Part shown: one piece after another, positions 13,259 to 24,205 of the stretch
Layout of the letters: every line of letters begins with the position of its first letter
Numbering within the stretch: the stretch's first letter is position 1
From: Phallusia mammillata
Taxonomy: Eukaryota > Chordata > Ascidiacea > Phlebobranchia > Ascidiidae
DNA: 64,000 bases
NCBI GenBank assembly: GCA_003260075.1
Contig: QLIY01000540.1
Location: 1 to 64,000, forward strand
Reading direction: 5' to 3'
Position numbers and translations under genes: made by a program
The notes under the pieces: model-generated
The model's database searches: none
What the model was told of the DNA's origin: nothing
What the model saw: only the letters and a program-made list of their open reading frames with translations

Positions 13259-13439
13259 CAGTGGTGGGATTCAATTTTTTTGTCAGCCGGTTCTATCACA
13301 AGTCATATTTTTCAGCCAGTTCTGTTACAAACAGTCCATTGACAGTAACCAGTAATGCTAACCGGTTCGCTGATCTCATAAAATTTCGTGGGACGGTTCT
13401 ATGGAATCGGTGCGAACCGGCTGATGAAACCCACCACTG
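13259..13439. mobile_element. hAT-type MITE, 181 bp, perfect 8-bp target duplication
   Basis: Begins CAGTGGTGGGATTCAA and ends with CCCACCACTG. It is flanked on both sides by GTTATACT (13251-13258 and 13440-13447), an exact 8-bp target-site duplication. The internal sequence matches the element at 47840-47984, so both belong to one family. Confidence 0.9.
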
Positions 13440-14236
13440 GTTATACTATGTAACAACACATATGTATTATTATGGAACACTAGTTAAAACTCCAGCGTGC
13501 GGCTTGAGGGCGGCTTACAAACGAGGGCAGCTTGAGAATGTCAAAGGTGGTCTGGTTATGGAAGTCGGAAATTTTATGCAAATTGTATACTGAATGAAAA
13601 ACTATCATATTCACGAACAAACTGCTGTCTGGCTAGCAATTTTAATATTTTTAAGGGCAATCATTTTGCATGCTAGTTTGCTAACAAAAATTTAATAACT
13701 TTAAAATCTAGACGATACTAAAAAAACGTTGCTGCAGTTTAGTTAATTGCATCTGCATACTGTTTCTGTTAATTAAAAACGCATACATTTACAGTCTTTG
13801 TGTCAGATAAAAAACGTAGTATTTTCCAGTTAGGCATTTCATTGGCAAAAAATCATATTATTGGACAGCATTCTGGTCGCACCAAACCAACTTGTAGTTG
13901 CCTAAAAAAGTCATGTACTTTTATATTCCTAAAACCTAATTAACATATCACACCCCTGTTAATATTGTTAAAAGGTTAAAAATGTCACAAAACATGGACA
14001 GATCTCTGCTCCATGTCTGCTTGAACCAAAAGAAGACAATGCTGGAACGTAACATTGCCATTTATGACGAAAATTTCCACTCAGGCCAGAAAAACGTAAC
14101 AATGGAACGTCATAACAGTTTCCAAGTTGTACAAAGTACAACAAAAACCAATGTTTTTAAAATTGCATAAACTGGAAAATATTGCATTGCTGTGTACTGA
14201 AGTGCTCTATATTCTCCACAATAATTACCTGTCAAA

Positions 14237-16239
14237 ATGGGAAACTGCTTTAAGCGCCAACAAAAAGCGAAGGTAAGAATAATTTAAAGATAGTTGGCAT
14301 GATTTAAGATTGTTTTTAACGTAGTTTGTCCGTTTAGAAGTCGAAATTTTGCAATCGACGATGCAAGGAGGTTAAGGCCAAACCATCTTCAAGGTGTCAA
14401 GAAGTAAGAATTTATAACTACGTTGCCTTGTCTTTAAAAGGAACAATTGGCGAATAACTATTAGCACCAATTTCCACAACAAATTAAGAATAACTTTTTT
14501 ACAGGATATATTTGAAGTCGAAACTGGTGGTAGATTGACGGAACCAGAAAGTCCGGTAAGATACAATTTTGAAAGACTATCTGCTTTCATTTGACTTGTT
14601 TTTCATGAAATTGCTTCGGAGAAAATCCAAGGAAGGAAGATGGTTGTGGCTGTTGACGTCCACCGACGTTTCGACGGTAAAGAAAATTTACAATTAGCAG
14701 CATCAGTCGAGTTAAGAATTGTAGCAAATCTTTGCCGTTTTTTAAAAACTTCAACAGTGTCTCTATTTTACAGAAAGGAACAAACGATCTTGCTGCTGGA
14801 GAGCTGTGTAACGTTGAAGCTCAGGTAAAGTTTACGCAAATATAGTTATAACTTGTCAATGTGTATGCCCGTTGGTTTGTTCCTTATCCAGATTATCGTC
14901 TGTCTCCAACATTATAAAATGTTTTGTGTTTTAGGTCAGTGCTCCGCAACCGGTGTGCCGCGGCACACTGGTGTGCCGCAAGACGATGCTGGGTGTGCCG
15001 CCGCAAAACCGTAACTTTTTGTTTTAAAATTGTTTTTGTGTATTTTAACATTCTAGTAAACGATACAGTTCACAACACCAAACTAAAGCTACACTACCCA
15101 TTGGTGTTTTATTACGTCATAATATACTTTACATTCGTGTTTTATTACGTCATAATGGCTTAATCGGCCCGGTGTGGACCCAAGAGGGTTTTTGTGCCGC
15201 CCGCGAACTAACTTTTAAATTTTAGGTGTTCACCTGTCAGACCACTGATTTTAAGAAACAATTATTCTTTATTAGTAATGGCTAGAAATAAATGCGACGT
15301 TTTAATCGTATGATGGAAATAGTTCCTCCTGGTGAAATCAGCAATTCCAATTGTTGCGTCAAATTTTTCAATTGTTTCGGCATTGTATGCCATTGTTTTC
15401 GACATAGAAGTTTACTGCACTTGGTATTTTTACTTTGCTACACCGTCTATCTGTTTCTTGTTTATTGCATTGCAAATGTTTTATGCACATTATATGGCAT
15501 AAACGCACAACATTTTCAAGGACATAATATTTTTGTTCATATTACTTTTACAAAAAAAGTTCCAATAGTACGGCCCTTTACCAACGTAAAAAAATGTTTT
15601 TGGCCCTCAAAGAAGTTTAAGACCCCTAGATTAATGCGTTTTTAGGCTTTCAAAAATTCAAATCGCATTTTTTGGTTCGGTGTGCCGCCGAACATTTAAC
15701 TCATGTATGGTGTGACGTGTGCGAAAAAAGGTTGCGGAGCACTGTTTTAGGTGGATGTTATGACCAAAGACTTCGAAAGTCAACCGGCGGTCAAAGATGC
15801 GATACCAACTTTGAATGTAGCTGAAAGGCTGACCTTGTCGAATTGCTTTTCTGCTGTCATTAATATATTGGATGATGTTTTCGAAAGGGTTAATTTGTTC
15901 CTTATTTTTCCCCCCCCCCAGCTGAAAGGCTGACCTTGTCGAATTGCTTTTCTGCTGTCATTAATATTTTGGATGATGTTTTCGAAAGGGTAAATTGTTT
16001 CCTTATTTTTTAGTTTCTTATGTAGTTTCAGTTGTTTGTTAACAAAGGCAAGCAATCAAAAATTGATACTTTATCACCACACAAATAACATGAAACAATA
16101 TTCGTGTATTTAGAACCACATCCACAACCATGCATTGGCGTTCAGCACCATGGAATCAGAAAGTCCAAAACTATGTCTCATAACATTGGACGCGGAAATT
16201 CTGGATGGGATCCACAACCTACCAGAAATCCAAGTCTAA
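14237..16239 (+). CDS. small predicted protein with MGNC lipidation-type N-terminus
   Basis: Six exons (14237-14272, 14338-14403, 14505-14555, 14774-14824, 15751-15888, 16114-16239) are all phase 0 and join into 155 codons plus stop. The product starts MGNCFKRQQKAK. Gly2 is a candidate N-myristoylation site and Cys4 a palmitoylation site, followed by a Lys/Arg-rich cluster, so membrane attachment is plausible (inference). Exon 5 encodes a predicted helical stretch (ERLTLSNCFSAVINILDDVF). No known family recognised. Intron 4 carries an 808-bp MITE. The exon-5 end is echoed at 15920-15989 after a 10-C junction; the echo has donor GTAAAT where the first copy has GTTAAT. The last exon could also be read in a second frame to 16265. 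A possible extra exon near 14640-14676 does not fit in phase. Confidence 0.5.
14937..15744. mobile_element. hAT-type MITE, 808 bp, inserted exactly at a splice acceptor
   Basis: Ends are CAGTGCTCCGCAACC and GGTTGCGGAGCACTG, a perfect terminal inverted repeat. The flanking 8-mers are identical: TTTTAGGT at 14929-14936 and 15745-15752. The target site is the 3' splice site of the small MGNC gene (TTTTAG/GT), so the duplication leaves an acceptor on each side. Rich in GTGTGCCGCCG-type sequence near the ends; no coding capacity seen. Confidence 0.92.
15819..16010 (+). repeat. haplotype echo around 10 C at 15910-15919
   Basis: 15819-15909 (end of an exon and its donor) is repeated at 15920-16010 with a few differences, and only the second copy continues onward. 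Probable unmerged overlap at a scaffold join. Confidence 0.8.
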
Positions 16240-17700
16240 ATGGAAGCGATCACGTGGAGTTGTAAGCGGGCCCGAAATTGGAGTCTAAATTTGGCCCGAA
16301 GCCGACTATTTTCATGCAAAAAAACATAATTGGACCAAATAGTTAGATTTAACATGGGAATTGCGTCACAAATGCAGCCTTGTGCAACGCAGGGCGGAAA
16401 TAAGCCCGTTTTGTTGACACTTGAGCCCGAAACTGAACCCGCCTTGACTTACAACTCTGCTTCCACGGCCGCGCTGCTGAAAATACGTGTAAAACTGTAA
16501 ATGCAAGGTCAATTCTCTGCACTCCATATTAAATATATTTTACTTTTGCATGTCGTTCTTATATGCCGTTGTTTTTACGTTTGGATGTCGCCTCTTTATA
16601 CTAATATTTCTTAATAAACCACATAAAACAAAAATGGTTCGGGTATTTTTTTTTGATACAATTTTTGTCTTATTAGGTGAAAAATTTTATAAATTATAAA
16701 ACACTTTTCCGCAACCAACTTTTAAAATTATTTTGCTGAGATATTTTTTGCTGACTAACCAAAAAGCAATTACGATCAGGGCAAGATGGTGCTACATTTA
16801 GTAGGCTATTACATTTTGTCCAATCTGAAGAAAAGAGCCATACTCGTTGCATTCATAGCCAAAAGTAAGTTACCCCCCCCCCTTTAGTAGGCTATTACAT
16901 TTTGTCCAATCTGAAGAAAAGAGCCATACTTGTTGCATTCATAGCCAAAAGTAAGTTATAAACTTATATAGCACCAACAATGGAAAAAACGGGTTCCTAA
17001 TGCTGTTTAAGTACTGCTTTTTTATACAACATTTCTTTGATGGTGTCTGCGAATCCCGCTTATCCAATGAAAAATCGTTTGGGCTTTAGTTTATTTACGT
17101 AAGTTATTTTACTAGATCTGGTGGCCGCACGCCAATTTCTTTTTACACTGGACTTCTTGGCATAATAATCAGACCAACTGCATCCTGGCGATGCGCAGTG
17201 TGTAATGCCCAACTTTATCTGCGAAACGTTACCCACGTGCAAGCAGATTACCTCATTCTAACAACAAAGCACTACTTCTTTGCCGCACTTAATCAAGCGT
17301 CGGTCTCCCTAATACAGATTAGCGAATGCAAATAACTGGAACTACTAATTCGAATTGCTAGCTTTCAAAAAGTAAATTTTCATGAATACAAGCCTTTGAT
17401 TCAAAAACTACTCGAATTGCCAGTCGTTGTATTTCAGTCAATTATTCATGAATGCAAATAATTGACTCGCTATATTCGAATACAATTTGAATTGCTGCCA
17501 AATTACGAAAGAAGTCGAATGCAGGACACATGTATTCGAACCCATGCTTGTCCGATCTTTATATTAAAGATGTATAGGGCGGCATAGGCTTTGAAACACA
17601 TATAGTCTACCCAACAGGGCGGTACAAACCAACAGGACATTTTGCCGCATGGAAATGTACGTAAAATCGACTAAAGTCGGTCAAAAACACCAGAAAGGGC
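16240..17700. repeat. non-coding; includes haplotype echo around 10 C at 16873-16882
   Basis: No gene seen after the 3' end of the MGNC gene. An AATAAA occurs near 16613. 16797-16872 is repeated at 16883-16958 with one substitution. The segment 17320-17560 holds several diverged ATTCGAAT-containing repeats of unknown origin. Confidence 0.6.
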
Positions 17701-17704
17701 TAAA

Positions 17705-17825
17705 CTTGGAACTTGGCTGAATGGTCCGGCGCGTCTGACCCACATGCAGACATGAAGAAAAGCTGAATCGGGATTCGTCTCTGACAGCGTCCTGGGTTCG
17801 AACCCCGTGAAGAAAAATCTGTTTA
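17705..17825 (+). mobile_element. tRNA-derived SINE-like sequence
   Basis: A box A-like TGGCTGAATGGTCCGG and a box B GGTTCGAACCC lie about 90 bp apart. That spacing suits a tRNA with a long variable arm (Ser/Leu type). There is no clean cloverleaf acceptor stem, so this is a SINE relic rather than a functional tRNA. A related copy is at 49805-49915. Confidence 0.6.
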
Positions 17826-17905
17826 GGGACGAAAAACGTGAAAAATACTTCAAGGCCTCCGGAGCATCGAAGTAAATGAAATGATTTCTGTTAAGAAAAG
17901 AAATA

Positions 17906-17906
<1 letters not shown>

Positions 17907-17946
<40 letters not shown>
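17907..17946 (+). other. run of 40 C, probable sequence gap
   Basis: Long-class C tract with no flanking duplication. Poly-glycine frames across it on the minus strand are artefacts. The following 17947-18690 shows no supported gene. Confidence 0.65.
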
Positions 17947-17947
<1 letters not shown>

Positions 17948-19653
17948 AATACAGAGAAACAAAAACTTTGCCCTGACATTTAGACGTGCTGAAAAACGTG
18001 AAACGCTTCAGAAATATAACAGATTTACGCACGTTGTTGGAAAATTGATAAAAAAGCAAGTAACGTTTGAATACAGTAAACCTGTATGAAATCTGCAAAC
18101 ACAACTGACAAAAGGTATCCGTAAACTTTGCCTCTGCACTCGTCATGAGCATACTTCGTGCTCTATCTAAACTTTGTGCTCAGCACTTATTTGGAGTTTT
18201 TAGTTTGTACGCATGGCACGAAATGGTAATGATGCGTGCGCTTAACATTAATGTATACGAGTGAAAACAGAAACATTTTCAAGCACACTTTAATAATCTT
18301 TCCGTAAAAAGTGCACGCAACAATGCTTACAAGCTAACTGTTACACGGGAAGCGTCGCAATTGATTTATGTTTGTTTTTGGGGACCTCTTCGTGTTTAAC
18401 AACTATTGATATAATCGGTTAGTTGCAAGTGGAAAAGTATGTTAAGCTTAAAATTACAGTTTGTGATCGTTTGTTGGAAAAGTGAAGTGTTATTGAAAGT
18501 TTTTACCCACACCACACTTGCTAGGCACATCACTACCTTCCTTTCACCCCATACAAATTTGACACAGTGTGTTGGAAACGAAGACTGATTTCTCTGTTCT
18601 CTTTAGCTGTGAGATGATTGTCTCCAACGTGCAACAGTTTCATCTGAAAGGAAATCGAATAGCCTTAGATATTGCGCCGTAACAAAAGTGGCCCTAATAC
18701 CGTTATTGTTTTTTATTATAGGAAACCTATTTTTTCAAATGTTTTCAAACCAGCAATTGCTTCAGTTAGAGTTGGCATTTCTTCTATTCCGAAGGCATTG
18801 ATCCATAAACGTCTGATACTCCCTGCACTTTGTGCAAGATCGCAAGCACCATTACTACCAATCTTATTTCCATGAAGTTTCAAAATATCCATCTTTAAAC
18901 AAAGTAAATACATTTTTATCTTTATACTTAAAAATGGAGAAATGAGTCCTAAACTTACAGGCGCTTCCTTCTTTGAATTTTCAGCAAGCGGTCCCACGTT
19001 AACTATGTTACACTTGCTCAATGACAGAACGTTGATGTATTCAACATATAAAGAGATACATATAACCCTTTGATCGCCAAAAGGATTGCGGTCCAATGAT
19101 AACTAAGTCATCTGAAGGTATCAATACGGCTCGTATGGCAGCACTGCACATAACCGTTTTGCGCTAATATGCACGTTGATTGCAACAAAACTGAACCGGG
19201 GCACTGAAAGTCGTTGCACTTTAAAACAATCGCTCACAGACTTAGTAATTGCCGTGGTCACATGTTGTACACTGCCAGCGCACATGTTACAGTCAATCAA
19301 GGCGAGACCTCCAATGTTGTTTAAACAAACTGACAAGGATTTGATTCCCTCAAAACCTATGTCACGATTCTCATCCAACTCCAGTCACTTTCGCTGCAAA
19401 ACAATTGTTCAGACAATTACTATATTTTAAAATTATACATTTTTTGTAGCAAAAGATCAGACTTCACATTCAAACATCAATATACGGCAAAATTACCGGG
19501 GTCGGTCGCTTTGTTATGTTTTTTTGCCAGCGGTGTGACTTGACTTGTGACTATCCGCATCTTATCAAATCCAGTCTTTCAATGCCGTGGATGTTATTTG
19601 AGATGAGATTCATCGAAGCGTCATTTAACATGTTGTTTGATAGATCACGCATC

Positions 19654-19771
19654 TAAGAGAAAAGTGGGTCGGGGCGTTAACACCCCCCCCCCTTGAGCAG
19701 CAGAAAAGTTAATGCTGTGATGGTGAGTGGTTGCATGGTTGCAGAGAAAAGTGGGTCGGGGCGTTAACTTA
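19654..19771 (+). repeat. short echo around 10 C at 19683-19692
   Basis: The 28 bp at 19654-19681 (AGAGAAAAGTGGGTCGGGGC and on) recurs at 19744-19771. Between the C run and the echo lies about 50 bp found in no first copy. Confidence 0.7.
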
Positions 19772-20519
19772 AAACTAACATGTATATCGCTGAAATTACG
19801 CCATGTGGTCGTTGTGTACCGGACTCGTGCGAAGATGCGTGTTTCCGACGAGGGAAGTGAAGTCTGACTCGGGTCTTGGGACTCCAATGCAAGGCCACAA
19901 AGATGAAACAATCTGGAATCGTTTTCACGTGACCGAAAGTCGTAATACGAAGAATCCCAAAAATCCTGTAGACGTAATGGGTTGCCACAGACCACATTAC
20001 CCCGAAGATCGCGCAACAAACTGCTGTCGCATTTGTTCTATAGAAGAGCTTGTTTTGTTTGCACTTGAAGTAAAGATGGAGACCATGAGACACAAGTCTT
20101 TATCTTTAGAAGCAGTGCCAAAACACAACTTTTGTACTAGTTTTCGCTTGTTGCAAGTGAAGTTTTGAAACTTCACATCAAATTCGTCGTCAGAAACGAG
20201 GTACATCAGGTACAACGACGCAAAAAAAGTCGCGCCAGATTTCGTGAGCAATGCTGAACACTTGATTCGATCGAAGCATGCTTGATCTAACAAACAGGCA
20301 CATCGTGGCCAAAAATCTGACTTTATCCGGATGAAATTGTGACTTGTTGTCTCGGGGACGATGGAATGCAAGAGTGCAAAATTCCTTAAACTGTTCGCAA
20401 ATGTCGTCGCGGCATCGTTTCTGACACGGTTCAAAAGAAAGAGACAACAAACTGGAGAAGGTTTATGTTCCAAATGTATTCTTATGCAAGTAGCCTATTT
20501 GACTATCCGTTTGCAAAAT

Positions 20520-20712
20520 ATGGGCATAAAGGATAGCTTTGTGGTAATAGAACCTGCGAGATGATAACATCTTCCTCCTCTGTGCTCATTTCTCCACGTT
20601 CAATTTTTTGCCCCCCCCCCTATGGGCATAAAGGATAGCTTTGTGGTAATAGAACCTGCGAGATGATATCATCTTCCTCCTCTGTGCTCATTTCTCCACG
20701 TTCAATTTTTTG
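20520..20712 (+). repeat. haplotype echo around 10 C at 20611-20620
   Basis: 20520-20610 is repeated at 20622-20712 with a single change (GATAAC/GATATC). It lies inside the NLR relic. Confidence 0.8.
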
Positions 20713-21488
20713 TCGTACAATTTGATGACACATATTCTGATTTGCGGAACAACGTTTTTGTATGATTAAAACGCTGCACGATAGGTTTGCGGCCTCCAGA
20801 AAATATTTTTCTTTGCCAACGGGAGTACGTCCCCTCGGATAAGATTCTTCATAATGACCTATGAAGTAGCCTACCTTTATCACCTAAGTTTAAAATTCCT
20901 TCATTTGTTTCCAGTGATGGAAGACGAGCTTCATCCAGGCTATCAATAATAATCACAAAAATCTTTTGATCTGTTTTTGTGTCATTCCAATCACGTACGA
21001 ATTGGAGGAGAAACCTTGTGACCCTAATTGACCTCTAAATTTGCAAACTCTTTCATTCAACGTCAGTTGGTTTCGCTGACCGAGTAGGCCTACCAATTTT
21101 AAGTATTTAATCGCTACAGTCGATTTGCCTATTCCCGCCATTCCAGTAACGCCTACAATATTTCCATGCCTTCCACGAACCTAGCTAATTTGCGCTTGAG
21201 GATGTCAATTACGATTTTCCGCGTAATCTCTTGCGTGCTGAAATAAGTTTTCTTTTTTGCAAACTTTTCCACACAAACAGCTGGTGCTATACTGCCACCT
21301 AGTAACGTTGGTACGGCAACCTCCGAAGCTAACAAGTGTTTTGACTTTGGCCGCCAAACACCACGTTCAACACAGTCGTAATGGTGCTTCAAACTGAAGA
21401 ACCACTTGAAACTAAAAAGTGGTAAAATTGCCTCAATAAACAATTTGAATTGTGTGTCACAGGAAAGAAACAATTTAAAATGGAGCAA

Positions 21489-22329
21489 ACATTCACACAG
21501 CCTAAAATGACTCTTGAGACAACAAAAGCTTACATTGAAGAAAGATACTATTTCTTTTCTTTCATGTAAAAGTAAAACAGATTTAACAGTTTGTTGAATG
21601 TTTTAAAGTACAAAATAGTGAAGGACGCCATTGGTGGATCATGGCTAAACACGCTGCAGCTACATCGTTATTTCATTTATAAGCACCAGTAATTTGAATT
21701 GTATCTAAATAAATATAGGTAGATATTATTTGTACCTGCAGGTAGATATTATTTCACATGTGAATGGTTGGAAAGTTTGAGTTCTTAAAATGTATGCCAC
21801 ATTTTTTTTGTCAGTGCAACTTCTATGTTTCAGAGTTTTATGGTCAAATGTTGGTGTATATAACCAAGACACTTTTTAGTGCCTAAAAAGTTGGATCGAT
21901 TAAAATTCTGTATTTATTTAAACTATAAAAATGCAATTTGAGTGAAATTGTATTCATTGATTGTATGTTTAGATTTTGCTGTAATTTGTTAAACTGTATG
22001 GATGCTTTTTAGAGAAAGCAAAAGTGTATGAATACTGCTCAATGTAAGGTCACTGAAATTGTATTTGAATGCATTTAAATATAATATCTGCACCACAGTC
22101 CTGAAACTCTGTTTCACAGACTCTTTTGATGTTTTGCTACATGCTTGCATGTCGAGTATAACTATATTCAACACTGTATATGTTGTTGTAGAAATGCAGA
22201 TGAATTTTTATTTTGGCCATAGTGGTTTTCAGTCTACACATATTGTTTTTTATTTTTATATCATAGAAATTCAATGACTGGTTGGACAGCAAAACCAACA
22301 TGTTTTTTTAAAGTTCTAGGTAAAATGGT
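21489..22329. promoter_or_regulatory. AT-rich upstream region of the VWA3B-like gene
   Basis: About 840 bp between the NLR relic (minus) and the VWA3B-like start (plus), so it should hold the promoter of the latter. Includes a short direct repeat, TAGGTAGATATTATTT, near 21716-21750. No defined motif is claimed. Confidence 0.3.
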
Positions 22330-24174
22330 ATGGAAGTGAATATGACAGAAGTTGATGTAAGCAATCCAGATTTGCTTCGGCAGGTAGATCCTATAAAGAA
22401 GGCTGTTTATGATGAAGGTAAGTCATCTGAAATTAGACATGTTTATATTGTTAATGTGTGCAATGCTTTTCTCAAATGCATGTATAAAATAATATTTATA
22501 GCTGAAAACAGTTTTTCGATTAACGTTGCCATTAGAATACAATACTTGCTCAAAGTTGTCAAATATAATATCAGTTTTGGCAATGGGTTAAAACATGTAG
22601 CATACAGTATGAGGCTTTGTTGGTTCACCCTTTTCTACACTGTCACCTCATAAAAAACATTATCAAGGTAATAAAATACTGTGGTTTTTCACTTTTGCCA
22701 TTTTGTATAAAAATACCTGAATATTTTGGTCAGGTAATAATAAATATGTGTTACTAAATAAATTAAAAGAATGTCAATCATTAAAACAAACAATTTGTGT
22801 CACTCATTTTATTCAATGCCAGAGATTTAATGCTTAAAGGATTTGTCAAATTACAATGGTCATTGTTGTCTTTGTAATGCAGTGAATGTAGCAGAAGTTT
22901 TCGTAAGGGATCAGATGACAATAGTTAAGTTTGTGGGCAGGGCAAGTAGCTAGGAGATAAATTGTTACTACCACAAACCATGGATTTTATTTTCATTTAC
23001 AGCAATGTTTGGTATTTAGTGACCTTTTAAAAATAATGATTATTAAAAGAAAAGTTTTTATTTTCATACTTGTAATTATACTTATACTATCGTGTACCTT
23101 TGTCTCACATAAATTACTTACTACTTTGATTTATAATGATTGTAATTAATATGCCAACACAATAAATGATATAAATTGCCTAAATCGACAAAATACGTGT
23201 AACGATTAAAAACAAAATACAATGCTGCAGTGATCACTGTTGTCCATACTATTTTTTACTACTCAATAGAACCAATTTTATATGTCATACGCAAACATAA
23301 GATAATTGCAATCACTGTGAAGTGTGATGTCATTAAGTCAATATTTGTCTTGTAGTCATAAATTACTTTACAAATGTAATCCAATTGGTTCACAAAGTTG
23401 ATTCAAGCAGAACAGAATAAAGGTTTCTAGGTGTTTATGACAAGTTGGTATTTCTTTTTATGGCTGTACTTTTTATGGCAATCATTTTCTGTATTTTTCA
23501 ACTGTTATTAGAAGTATGTTTTCAAAATCAAGTTGCATTATAATTCTCACTTAAGCAAAAGCTATTTATGCAGTAGAGTATTGTTTAATATGCAATAACA
23601 AAATTATAAACAAAAACTATTCTCAAAAAAATAAACATTTAATAGAAGGAACCACAAAGTTCAACATTGATCATCTTCATGCTTCACCACCACCTGATCT
23701 GTTTGGATGGGCAGAGAAGGAAAGGGGCAAAAAAGCTGTTTATGAGATGGCTGGGCAACACGGGGATGAAAATGACCAATGGGAACTTGATGTAAAACCA
23801 CTTATTAGCTCCACCAAGTGGTTGCAAGTGCATGGTTTGCAAAGAAATCGATTGACAATGAAGCAGATTTTGTCACAAATTGGATTTAAGCACAATGAAA
23901 GTATGTGTACAAAACTATTTAATAGTTTTAAAAACTTTAGTAAATGATATTATCTGTGTGAAGGTTATGTTGACTCTATGAAGAAACCTGTAGGATCGTA
24001 TTATGGAAATGGTTTGTTTCAACAATTTCGACGAAAAGATGGACAACTTTACAATGTATGTCATAATTTACAAATGACATTTAGTATTTTTTGCAGGATC
24101 TTTCTCTCCAATAGTAGGCATCCTATATCAATGAATAACTGCATTTTTCAGAAATAGTTATTTCAAAGCAGCAG

Positions 24175-24205
<31 letters not shown>

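Larger units (their letters stand above)
18690..21488 (-). pseudogene. NACHT-LRR (NLR-type) receptor relic
   Basis: Read on the minus strand, a NACHT ATPase is recognisable. Walker A is GMAGIGKST near 21141-21118. Walker B is IFVIIIDSLDEA near 20958-20920. A winged-helix end, FSIAHEIWRDFF/ASLYL, sits near 20270-20190. Leucine-rich repeats follow at 19655-19545 (LSNNMLNDASMNLISNNI), 19405-19121 (DENRDIGFEGIKSLSVCL) and 19096-18716 (ILKLHGNKIGSNGACDLAQ). The last pair are split by a GT-AG intron at about 18893-18947. NLRs of this build are cytosolic innate-immune sensors. Frame breaks occur just before Walker A (about 21163), between Walker A and B (about 21015) and in a 7-A run near 20225; one LRR is preceded by a stop. 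Since neighbouring genes keep frame for kilobases, I infer decay, although unrecognised introns could explain some breaks. Confidence 0.7.

Noticed and set aside
13982-14170. 62-codon frame upstream of the MGNC gene
   Set aside because: No recognised domain, no splice link to the following exons, low-complexity content.
17705-17825. Functional tRNA gene
   Set aside because: Boxes A and B are present, but no intact acceptor stem can be drawn, and a second diverged copy lies in an intron.
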